Assembly: GCF_014396585.1 (NCBI RefSeq)
Contig: NZ_CP060717.1
Location: 186,001 to 250,000 of the forward strand
Direction of reading: 5' to 3'
Length of the DNA stretch: 64,000 nt
From: Sphingomonas rhizophila
GTDB lineage: Bacteria; Pseudomonadota; Alphaproteobacteria; Sphingomonadales; Sphingomonadaceae
Below the pieces are notes generated by a model. It was not told where the DNA came from. It did no database searches and saw only the letters and a program-made list of their open reading frames with translations. Position 1 is the stretch's first letter; every line of letters starts with the position of its first letter. The translations under genes and the position numbers were made by a program. Positions 17,149 to 23,749 of this stretch are shown here, piece after piece.

Positions 17149-17471
17149 CAGTCGATCCCAAGGGCACTCATCACTCTCACGACCATGTGCTTTGCTCGAC
17201 CATCCCAGCGCACGGGTCCCCAGTTCTCGTCCGCCCAAGCTTTCGCTTCTGCGACCGTTGCGAACGGCCCTGTTCCTGAAACGTAATAGTAGAGGCCGTC
17301 CGGCCCTGCTTCCGATGGCCCTTCTCCTGGTTCGGTCCAGCCCTCGGCGTTGTAAAGCTCCCACTGCACGTCAAAGTCGCGCGCAATCACGTAGGTGCGC
17401 TTCCGTAAGAGGCCATCGTAATGCCACGTGCCGCTCGCGACGATTTCACCTCTAAGATTATTCAGGGCCAC
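17145..17471 (-). CDS. Hypothetical protein with DUF-like beta domain
   Basis: About 108 aa from GTG 17471; upstream codons belong to repeat R19. Content: GTWHYDGLLRKRTYVIARDFDV, then GLYYYVSGTGPFATVAEAKAWADENWGPVRWD, which looks like a small alpha/beta fold. No family named. The stop TAG is part of repeat R18. The start is uncertain because no ATG fits. Confidence 0.5.
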   Translation of the reverse strand: MALNNLRGEIVASGTWHYDGLLRKRTYVIARDFDVQWELYNAEGWTEPGEGPSEAGPDGLYYYVSGTGPFATVAEAKAWADENWGPVRWDGRAKHMVVRVMSALGIDW

Positions 17472-17494
17472 CCGAGCACAATGTTCGCTGTGGC

Positions 17495-17530
17495 CCGTGT
17501 CCGCAATGGGTCGAAACCGGTCATTGTCGG
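17495..17530 (+). repeat. Palindromic island repeat R19 (short, right arm decayed)
   Basis: CGTGTCCGCAATGGGTCGAAACCGGTCATTG. Confidence 0.8.
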
Positions 17531-17634
17531 GCGAGCCAAGGCGCAACCTTGCGACGAGCGGTCGGTGCGGTACAAACAAAGAGACAAATTGCTCCCGGGG
17601 CTTGTTGCCTCGCGCAGCTGAGGGGGCTCAGCTT

Positions 17635-19041
17635 ATGAAGATCTGCATAGTGGCCTTGATGATTGGCGCAGTGGTCGCCAACTCACAACCCGCAAGTGCT
17701 GAACCGACGACGATCGATCATGTCACGATCGTAAACGTCGAGGACGGAACACGATTTGCGGATCATAGCATCACTTTCGACGGCGATCGGATAACCTCGG
17801 TTGGTCCGACATTGGCGCGAAGGGCTGGTCGGCATATCGATGGCAAAGGCCTTTTTGTTATTCCAGGCCTGTGGGACATGCATGTCCATTCGCACCGTGA
17901 GCGGCGTTGGACCTATCACTACCCATTGTTCCGTGCGTTCGGAATTACCGGCGTCAGGGATGCCGGCTCCCATCTTGGATCAGCCCTTGCGCTACGCGAG
18001 AAGGCGAAAACCGATCCGCTTGCCCCACGGGTGATCTGGGGCACTCCCGTCGTTGACGGCGCTCCGCAGGTAAACAGTTTTGGACTGTCCGCCGAGGATG
18101 CGACGAGTGGTCGTTATCTTGTCCGAGAGTTGCACCGCCAAGGCTTCGATTTCCTGAAGGTTTATGACCGTTTATCGCCCGGCGCCTATGTGGGTCTCAC
18201 CTCTGAGGCGAGACGGCTAGGAATGCCTGTCGAGGGCCACGTTCCGCTGGCACTGTCTCCGGACGACGCCATTGCGGCGGGACAGCGACTAATCGATCAT
18301 TTGACCCTGATAGCGGAGGGGTGTTCACCGCGATCGCTATCCGTTGTTCAGCGCAAAAACGCAGAGGATCCGCGCGAGAGCGACAGTCTCTCTATTCTGA
18401 TGTCGAACGAGGTTTCTTCAGAAATGGCGGACTTTGACGTCCGCTCCTGCAGATCGCTATTGGAACGGCTTGCTCGCGCGCACGTGTGGCAAGTGCCGAC
18501 GCTCGTTCAACTTGAGTCCTTCGTTCGTTCGGAGCCTCCAGCCGTTTGGCCGGCGCGGCGAGATTACGTCAGTCCCGGTGTACAAGCCGATTGGGAAACA
18601 CAAGCGAAGGAAGCCGAACCAGAGGCGCTCGCTAACGGGCGCCGGATGTTCGACATTCAGATGTCGCTCCTCAAGCCGATGGCCGACGCCGGCGTCCCAA
18701 TTCTTGCAGGCACCGATACATCAAACGAGATCTGGGTCTTCGCAGGCTATAGTCTGCATCGAGAGTTAGAATTGTTCGTAAGAGCCGGTCTGTCACCTCT
18801 CCAAGCTCTCCAAACAGCAACTTTAAACCCGCGCATCTACGCCGGCCACAATCGCGGCAGGCCCTTACTCAGCATTGGCGAGCGCGCGGACATTGTGCTT
18901 CTTGCGAATGACCCAAGTGCAAATATCGACAATCTCGCGACGATAAGAGGCGTGGTCGCGCGTGGCATGTATTATGATCGCGCGTCGCTCGACGCGCTGC
19001 TGCTCGACGCAAAGCGTCACGCGAAGACGGCAGGAAAGTGA
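17635..19041 (+). CDS. Secreted amidohydrolase family protein
   Basis: 468 aa from ATG 17635. Signal peptide at residues 1-22 (KICIVALMIGAVVANSQPASA), so the enzyme is periplasmic. Metal-dependent hydrolase of the imidazolonepropionase-like group: metal ligands HxH at 83 and 85 (GLWDMHVHSH), later histidines in EGHVPLAL and IDHLTLI, and the catalytic aspartate in LAGTDTS. Length is normal for the family. It is the only clearly enzymatic cassette among the small genes and is larger than its neighbours. Upstream in-frame codons run through repeat R19 and are rejected. Substrate unknown, possibly a peptide or cyclic amide. Confidence 0.88.
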   Translation: MKICIVALMIGAVVANSQPASAEPTTIDHVTIVNVEDGTRFADHSITFDGDRITSVGPTLARRAGRHIDGKGLFVIPGLWDMHVHSHRERRWTYHYPLFRAFGITGVRDAGSHLGSALALREKAKTDPLAPRVIWGTPVVDGAPQVNSFGLSAEDATSGRYLVRELHRQGFDFLKVYDRLSPGAYVGLTSEARRLGMPVEGHVPLALSPDDAIAAGQRLIDHLTLIAEGCSPRSLSVVQRKNAEDPRESDSLSILMSNEVSSEMADFDVRSCRSLLERLARAHVWQVPTLVQLESFVRSEPPAVWPARRDYVSPGVQADWETQAKEAEPEALANGRRMFDIQMSLLKPMADAGVPILAGTDTSNEIWVFAGYSLHRELELFVRAGLSPLQALQTATLNPRIYAGHNRGRPLLSIGERADIVLLANDPSANIDNLATIRGVVARGMYYDRASLDALLLDAKRHAKTAGK

Positions 19042-19087
19042 TCTCGTGAGGCCCGTGTGCCACGAGCATGTCGGCCTTTGGCCCGCC

Positions 19088-19173
19088 AAGTGTCCGCAAT
19101 GGGTCGAACTTGGACGCGGCGGGGCTGGGTCGAAGTCGGACCCGGCGGGAATGGGTGGAAAACGGACATTAGA
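19088..19173 (+). repeat. Palindromic island repeat R20 (three-unit compound)
   Basis: AAGTGTCCGCAATGGGTCG, then a middle CTGGGTCGAAGTCGGACCC unit, then AATGGGTGGAAAACGGACATTAG. Three core units in tandem. The right-end TTA is the TAA stop of the minus-strand gene at 19169. Confidence 0.88.
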
Positions 19174-19444
19174 TGCCTTGGCGAAGGGACCCTGCGTCGA
19201 CCTCGTCCGATCCCATATGTTTCACGAAGGCATTGCGGATGCTTCTGCGATAGCCTTGCGCAGTTGCGCTGCTAGGGTCCCATCCTTCGGCTCGTAACAC
19301 CGCATCAACAAACTGCTCTGCGCGAACGGGTCCTTGTTCGGGAAGGTACATTTCAACCTTCGTAGGCACGCCGTCGATAACGGTTCCACAGAACCCCAGA
19401 CCAACACAGACCTCCCGCATTAGCTTGTCGTATGCTTTGTTCAT
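19169..19444 (-). CDS. Hypothetical small protein
   Basis: 91 aa, MNKAYDKLMREVCVGLGFCG..., with VDGVPTKVEMYLPEQGPV-type beta strands and a C-terminal helix (RRSIRNAFVKHMGSDEVDAG). The composition and the FCG.V.DG.P pattern look like a conserved small family I have met in other alphaproteobacteria, without a known role. The stop is inside repeat R20; the start is about 20 bases from R21. Confidence 0.6.
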   Translation of the reverse strand: MNKAYDKLMREVCVGLGFCGTVIDGVPTKVEMYLPEQGPVRAEQFVDAVLRAEGWDPSSATAQGYRRSIRNAFVKHMGSDEVDAGSLRQGI

Positions 19445-19465
19445 GCGGGCAGCCTAGCGTTAGCA

Positions 19466-19501
19466 CTAATGTCCGCAATGGGTCGAAAGCGGACGCTAGC
19501 G
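19466..19501 (+). repeat. Palindromic island repeat R21 (short, consensus)
   Basis: CTAATGTCCGC-AATGGGTCGAAA-GCGGACGCTAGC: the clearest short form. Its right-end CTA is the TAG stop of the minus-strand gene at 19496. Confidence 0.93.
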
Positions 19502-19945
19502 ATGCGGCCAAGGGCCGTCGAACCAATCGGTCTGCGTAAGCCATTCGGAATGTTCCTCGATGGTCACGAGCGCCTGCTCAGGCGACTGTGGCGGAGCGTC
19601 GTCGTGTCTGAGGCAAATGAAGGCCTGACCGTCGAAACCGAAGGTGACCATCCTACAGTTGTGAGCAGATCTAACTTCGCCCCCAAAATGGTCGTTCGGG
19701 TCGAGGCATCGTCGAACAAGGGCTTCCAGCGTGAATCGATCGGCAATCGACGAGACGGATGGCCGAGTCCCTTGCTCGACGAGCGGACCCTCCCAGGTAT
19801 GTGCTTGAAGGCTGTCCTCGTCGCCTTGCATTAGACAGCCGCCAACCACACGCGCAACGGCTGCGATCGCGGCGCTGGCAGTCTCTGAGAGGCTGCCTGA
19901 GCCGTCAAACACATCGGCCTTAGGAAAGATCGCAAACGCTCTCAT
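19496..19945 (-). CDS. Hypothetical soluble cassette protein
   Basis: 149 aa, acidic, no membrane segment. Helical N-terminal part (SLSETASAAIAAVARVVGG), a middle with RFTLEALVRRCLDPNDHFGG, and a Trp-rich end (EEHSEWLTQTDWFDGPWPHR). Stop codon supplied by repeat R21. No recognised family. Confidence 0.58.
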   Translation of the reverse strand: MRAFAIFPKADVFDGSGSLSETASAAIAAVARVVGGCLMQGDEDSLQAHTWEGPLVEQGTRPSVSSIADRFTLEALVRRCLDPNDHFGGEVRSAHNCRMVTFGFDGQAFICLRHDDAPPQSPEQALVTIEEHSEWLTQTDWFDGPWPHR

Positions 19946-19968
19946 AGACGCGTCATGCCGAGCAGTCG

Positions 19969-20004
19969 TACTGTCCGCAATGGGTCGAAAGCGGACGCTA
20001 GGCC
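19969..20004 (+). repeat. Palindromic island repeat R22 (short)
   Basis: TACTGTCCGC-AATGGGTCGAAA-GCGGACGCTAGG. Confidence 0.9.
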
Positions 20005-20014
20005 GAAAAGCAAA

Positions 20015-20317
20015 TCAGTCGACCAATCGCCAATCAATCACCGGTTCGCGCTTGTTCTCGTAGAATTTGCGCTTTTCAGTGAGGCCGAAAAACAGCGTGC
20101 CATGAATGCCCTGAATTTCTGGCTTCGGGATCATCCGATCCCACATCGGCTCCAGGATTGCGGCGGCCGCTTCCTCACCGAGCCGGTCGATCACATCCTC
20201 TACGAACTCAATATCTTGTCGCTCCCCTGGGAAGAGTTTCGCAAATTCATCGTCGGAGACGGAATAGATAGCGTACCGGCTGTTAATGGCCTCATCGATA
20301 ATCTGAACGTTCTTCAT
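20015..20317 (-). CDS. Hypothetical small acidic protein
   Basis: 100 aa. Begins KNVQIIDEAINSRYAIYSVS, has an acidic helix (EFAKLFPGERQDIEFVEDVI), then MIPKPEIQGIHGTLFFGL and a charged end. Soluble. Bounded by R22 and R23. The IQGIHGTLFFGL stretch is a plausible core beta-hairpin. No family recognised. Confidence 0.6.
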   Translation of the reverse strand: MKNVQIIDEAINSRYAIYSVSDDEFAKLFPGERQDIEFVEDVIDRLGEEAAAAILEPMWDRMIPKPEIQGIHGTLFFGLTEKRKFYENKREPVIDWRLVD

Positions 20318-20340
20318 CGCTGCAGCCTAACGATCGTCGT

Positions 20341-20375
20341 GTAGCGTCCGCAATGGGTCGAAATCGGACGCCCGG
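20341..20375 (+). repeat. Palindromic island repeat R23 (short)
   Basis: GTAGCGTCCGCAATGGGTCG-AAATCGGACGCCCGG. Last plus-orientation copy before the resolvase. Confidence 0.88.
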
Positions 20376-20404
20376 AGGTGAGCTGACAGATCACTCCGAA
20401 AACG

Positions 20405-20500
20405 ATCGATTTCGATACAAATCTACCTTTTGTATCGAAAAATATCTTGACGGCAGTTTCGATACATCACATGTTTCGGATTACGTTTTCGATACAGGAG
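20405..20500 (+). promoter_or_regulatory. Putative res site / resolvase operator
   Basis: Four copies of a TTTCGATACA half-site lie just upstream of the resolvase: an inverted pair (TTTCGATACAAA...TTTTGTATCGAAA) at 20409-20442, then direct copies near 20459 and 20486. Spaced inverted and direct half-sites of this kind are typical of res sites, where a serine resolvase both recombines DNA and represses its own promoter. AT-rich against the GC-rich background. Confidence 0.75.
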
Positions 20501-20507
20501 TTGATTG

Positions 20508-21086
20508 ATGCCGCGCGTTTTTGCCTATTGCCGCGTCAGCACCGCTGATCAGACCGTCGACAATCAGATTCGCGAGATTGAGGCAGCAGGCTTCTTGATC
20601 GAGCCGAAGAGATGCATCGCTGAAACAGTGTCAGGTTCGAGAGCGGCATTCGAACGAGAGGGCTTCTCTCGGCTCGTTGACAGACTCGAGGAAGGCGATG
20701 TGCTCATCGTGACTAAGCTTGATCGACTAGGACGAAACGCCATGGATGTAAGGGGCACAGTGGAACGCCTCGCGAAAGATGGCGTCCGGGTCCATTGCCT
20801 CGCTCTTGGAGGAGTCGACCTGACCAGCGCCGCCGGCAAAATGACCATGGGAGTGATATCGGCCGTCGCGGAGTTCGAGCGGGATTTGCTTATAGAGCGC
20901 ACGCAGGCCGGACTGACTCGCGCCAAAGCAGAAGGCAAACGCCTAGGTCGCCCGTCGCTGCTTTCAGATCAGCAGCGGCGCATCGTGCTAGAAAAGCGGG
21001 CGGCCGGAACATCGATTGGCTCACTGGCGAAAGAATTTGGCGTGACTCGTTCCGCCATTCAGAGGGTTGGTCGCCTAGGTGCCTAG
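20508..21086 (+). CDS. Serine recombinase (resolvase/invertase family)
   Basis: 192 aa from ATG 20508 (TTG at 20505 is also in frame), preceded by AGGAG. N-terminal catalytic domain with nucleophile Ser11 ([17 protein letters not shown]), the conserved DRLGR segment ([15 protein letters not shown]) and the E-helix region [18 protein letters not shown]. The C-terminal helix-turn-helix ([19 protein letters not shown]) binds DNA. Typical of Tn3-type resolvases. It probably acts on the res-like site directly upstream. No transposase gene accompanies it, so it may be a relic of a plasmid or transposon or a multimer-resolution system. Confidence 0.93.
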   Translation: MPRVFAYCRVSTADQTVDNQIREIEAAGFLIEPKRCIAETVSGSRAAFEREGFSRLVDRLEEGDVLIVTKLDRLGRNAMDVRGTVERLAKDGVRVHCLALGGVDLTSAAGKMTMGVISAVAEFERDLLIERTQAGLTRAKAEGKRLGRPSLLSDQQRRIVLEKRAAGTSIGSLAKEFGVTRSAIQRVGRLGA

Positions 21087-21178
21087 TCCTTTTCGTAAAA
21101 ACCCATCTGCAGGCGCTGAGATCTATCTCCATGCCGATTGATATTCTCAAACTTCGGCCATTGCTGTGGGCGTAATCA

Positions 21179-21460
21179 TCAGTTTCGCTGCAAGTCGCGG
21201 AGTAGTCGATTTGCCAGCCTCCTGAGGCTAACCGCTTTCTTCGTTTCGTTGCCATGCCGATAAGCCCCATTCTCGTCACCTCTCGGTCCGCCGGATCCCT
21301 TCGCGCCTCCGTGGATGCGACAACGCGAGCGCCCCCGGATTGCTGGGCATTGGCACGGCGTTCCCCGTCTCGTTCGAGCTAGGCAACGCGGCGCCGATCT
21401 CAGATTGGTCAAGCGGAGCTTTCTTCGCCTTTGGTCCATAGGGTCGGCTCCCGTTTTCAT
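21179..21460 (-). CDS. HGGxSTG-like small DNA-island protein
   Basis: Up to 93 aa (or from ATG 21439). Carries the pattern APRCLARTRRGTPCQCPAI, then CRIHGGAKGSGGPRGDENGAYRHG, known from a common small protein family of phage and island regions with a CxxxT..G..C..P motif and an HGG...G.N..Y.HG tail; the function is unknown. Its 5' part overlaps the 3' end of the next gene in a different frame, an arrangement I recall for this pair elsewhere. Strongly basic. Confidence 0.65.
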   Translation of the reverse strand: MKTGADPMDQRRRKLRLTNLRSAPRCLARTRRGTPCQCPAIRGRSRCRIHGGAKGSGGPRGDENGAYRHGNETKKAVSLRRLANRLLRDLQRN

Positions 21461-22073
21461 TGTCCCCCTGGTGCAGGTGGATATGTTTGTGTTCGTGCTG
21501 AGCGTATTTCCGGACAGTTATGCGCTGACGGCTCCCCTTCCCGCGCAGCCGCAGGAAGGTCTCCATTTGGGCAGCGTAGGTCCGGGCTAGTTTGCCTGCA
21601 ATCGCGCAAGACTTTGGATCGGCGTGACTGTAGCGCAGTGCCTGCGCCGTCAGCTTGAGTTGCATGAGGTGGACCGCCACCATTTGCGCTGCCAAGCATG
21701 CTTCTGCTTCATTTCTGGGCTGCAAACTCCGGACAATTTGAACCGCCGCAACGAGCTCATCTTGCACAGGGTGGCGCCCCTGTATGTCGTCATTCCAGAC
21801 TGTGTCGCAGAGGCTCGAGAGCTGATTCATAAAGGTTCTGAACGTTGCTTGCGACCGGGTGCCAAACGCATCGAACATGAGGGCGACCCAAGCTTCATCG
21901 AACTGAGGGTCAAATGGCGATTTGAATGTCCATCCTCCTTCCGCAATGATGATCTCAAGTTCAGGCGTCGCCGGCCGTTTGTAGTGTCGAGAGGTCGCTT
22001 TCGTCGCGAGCCCTTGAAGGACGTCTGGCATTGGCTTGGCCGTAGTGCCCTGGTTTTTTTTCGTTCGAGCCAT
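21276..22073 (-). CDS. Hypothetical phage/island protein partnered with HGGxSTG gene
   Basis: 265 aa from ATG 22073 (MARTKKNQGTTAKPMPD). The central helical region EAEACLAAQMVAVHLMQLKLTAQAL, then KLARTYAAQMETFLRLRGKGSRQRI and a His-rich VRKYAQHEHKHIHLHQGDNENG end match a recurring protein that sits directly upstream of HGGxSTG genes in proteobacterial islands. Role unknown; often seen near recombinases, as here. Probably an operon with the gene at 21179. Confidence 0.65.
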   Translation of the reverse strand: MARTKKNQGTTAKPMPDVLQGLATKATSRHYKRPATPELEIIIAEGGWTFKSPFDPQFDEAWVALMFDAFGTRSQATFRTFMNQLSSLCDTVWNDDIQGRHPVQDELVAAVQIVRSLQPRNEAEACLAAQMVAVHLMQLKLTAQALRYSHADPKSCAIAGKLARTYAAQMETFLRLRGKGSRQRITVRKYAQHEHKHIHLHQGDNENGSRPYGPKAKKAPLDQSEIGAALPSSNETGNAVPMPSNPGALALSHPRRREGIRRTER

Positions 22074-22733
22074 CTTTTCAGTCTTTCCCGGTATGACAGT
22101 TGGTGAGATCCAGAGCACAAGGACACAGGACAACTACCCCCGGCTCTAGACCGAGGGATCGGTCCGATGCCGAAGGCAGTCCGGTCCTTGCAGCATGACA
22201 GTCGGAGCCGACCCGTCGCATTAGGACGCCGCCGGGCGAGAGGTCGCCGGTAGCTCGGTGGTTGCTTGCGACGCTATCCTCCGCGCCGCCGGTCGCCCCT
22301 CCACCTTTCGGACTGGGCTTGCCAATGGGACCGAACCCCCTGGTGTTGGCATGTTGCTTCGCGTCGCCAGTGTATTTAGCTCCCCGACGCGAGCCTTCTC
22401 AGCGAATGCCGACCTCCCGTGCGGGAGAAGTGTCCGCAGTCGAATTTGGGTTAGCCATCGGCAAAAGGTCTTGAGAGACATGCTGCCGGTTGATTTCAGC
22501 CGGTCGCCTTTCTAAGGCGCTGACTTCATTTGAATGTTGCACCCCTCTTGGGTGCGCCAGTTTTCCCTCTCTGCAGCGCTGGATTGCTGCGGCTGATCCT
22601 TGCAGTTTCGTGCAGCATTAAACGGGAACGAACCGGGAAGTTGCGTACACCGGCCGTACACGGTCCTGCCCTGCTTGGTCGCTTGACGGATAGCTCCGCA
22701 CGGCGTTGATTGGCCGCGCTCGGGTCAGGGGGG
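22074..22733. other. 660-base stretch without a supportable gene
   Basis: Open frames here are short and overlap on both strands without start signals or recognisable motifs. One hairpin (GCACCC-CTCTT-GGGTGC, 22539-22555) is followed a few bases later by TTTT and could be a weak terminator. The stretch lies between the recombinase-linked pair and the next small gene and may be decayed island DNA. Confidence 0.4.
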
Positions 22734-23271
22734 ATGATGGACGAGGAAGAGCAACAATCGACACCGGGCCCGTTGAGGAGATGTGGCGCGTGGCTCGCGG
22801 CTCGTTTTGCCTTCATAAATTCGATTGGCTTCTTCGCCATTTGCTCTGCGGCCGCAGCTGGCCCTCGACGTCGGTCATTTTGTCATTCGACCCGATGGAA
22901 GGCCGCAGGCGACTGTTTCGATCAAGAACGTCGGCAATATTACCATCTTCGATGCCGAAGTTTCTGTTCGAACTGCAATTTTCTATGTCGGAGGTACCTC
23001 TCTCATTTTCACGATGATGCCTCCTCCTGACACGGGAGTGACGATTGGCCCCACCGAAACCGAAACTCTCACTGCGATAATGGATCCCGCGCCAACGAAA
23101 GATGAAATGGCACTCGTAAACGCGGACTTGAAGCGGATCGTAACCGCCGGGCAGATCACCTACACTGACCCGCTCGAACGGAAGCATGAGCGATATATTT
23201 GCGCGCAGTACCTCCGAACGTCGAAGGGGGAGTACTTCGGCAATTTTTGTGGCACTCCGAAGCAATTCTGA
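22734..23271 (+). CDS. Hypothetical membrane-anchored protein (frameshifted)
   Basis: A very strong ribosome site (TCAGGGGGG) precedes ATGATG at 22734. The first frame gives a Pro/Gly-rich start and a membrane helix (FAFINSIGFFAICSAAAA); the remainder (LALDVGHFVIRPDGRPQATV, NVGNITIFDAEVSVRTAIFY) continues in another frame to 23271. The junction near 22855 needs +1/-2, unlike the single-base G/C-run losses elsewhere. About 178 aa when joined. The extracytoplasmic part looks like a beta-sandwich. Function unknown. Followed closely by two further small genes, probably one operon. Confidence 0.5.
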
Positions 23272-23279
23272 GCGAGGTC

Positions 23280-23462
23280 ATGACCGAACTTCCCGACCAA
23301 CCCGCCCTTTTCGAGATCGACGGCACTGACGAGGAGGGCTGCGTCTGGATTTGCTCGATCGCCGGCCGCGACGACTGGTGCCAGAACCTCGGCCCGGCCG
23401 ATGAGGTAGCCGAGAAGCTGAGCGAGTGGCTCGGGTCGATCGACTACAAGAAGCGCATGTGA
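23280..23462 (+). CDS. Small acidic hypothetical protein
   Basis: 60 aa, MTELPDQPALFEIDGTDEEG..., acidic, with two Trp and the segment DDWCQNLGPADEVAEKLSEWL. Starts 9 bases after the preceding stop; its own stop overlaps the GTG start of the next gene (ATGTGAGCC), so the three genes look translationally coupled. No family recognised. Confidence 0.6.
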   Translation: MTELPDQPALFEIDGTDEEGCVWICSIAGRDDWCQNLGPADEVAEKLSEWLGSIDYKKRM

Positions 23463-23749
23463 GCCGCCGGCGCCCGATCCTGCTGTCGAAAGAATACTGG
23501 CGGGGTTTCGCAGCTTGCGCGCTCTTCCTGCTCTTCGCGCTGGTGATCGTCTCGTTCAAAGGTCGGCGGCGGAATGAGGGACTTTTGCCGAGCCGTGACC
23601 CGCCGCCTGGGCACGGTCTGACCGACAACAACTTAAGGCGGACAACTTGCTGCGTCCGCTTCCGACCCATTGCGGACGCTACAAGCTTAGCCAACAGGCC
23701 ACTCGAACGTGTCAGATTAACGGCGGAGACTCATCACATCAGAGGATGA
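23459..23749 (+). CDS. Small single-pass membrane protein read into a repeat
   Basis: From GTG 23459, up to 96 aa: a basic N-terminus (SRRRPILLSKEYWRG), one membrane helix (FAACALFLLFALVIVSF), then a basic, Pro-rich tail. After about 62 residues the frame enters repeat R24 and translates it as RFRPIADATS, so the natural C-terminus has probably been replaced by repeat-encoded residues. It also runs 11 bases into the convergent RTX gene. Confidence 0.5.
   Translation: MSRRRPILLSKEYWRGFAACALFLLFALVIVSFKGRRRNEGLLPSRDPPPGHGLTDNNLRRTTCCVRFRPIADATSLANRPLERVRLTAETHHIRG
23649..23684 (-). repeat. Palindromic island repeat R24 (short, inverted)
   Basis: TGCTGCGTCCGCTTCCGACCCATTGCGGACGCTAC in reverse orientation. 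Confidence 0.88.

Noticed and set aside
4915-20375. CRISPR array
   Set aside because: Repeats are palindromic but irregularly spaced by hundreds to thousands of bases with genes between; no cas genes are present.
22258-22515. Short plus-strand gene
   Set aside because: Several frames overlap here without motifs, ribosome site or sensible composition.
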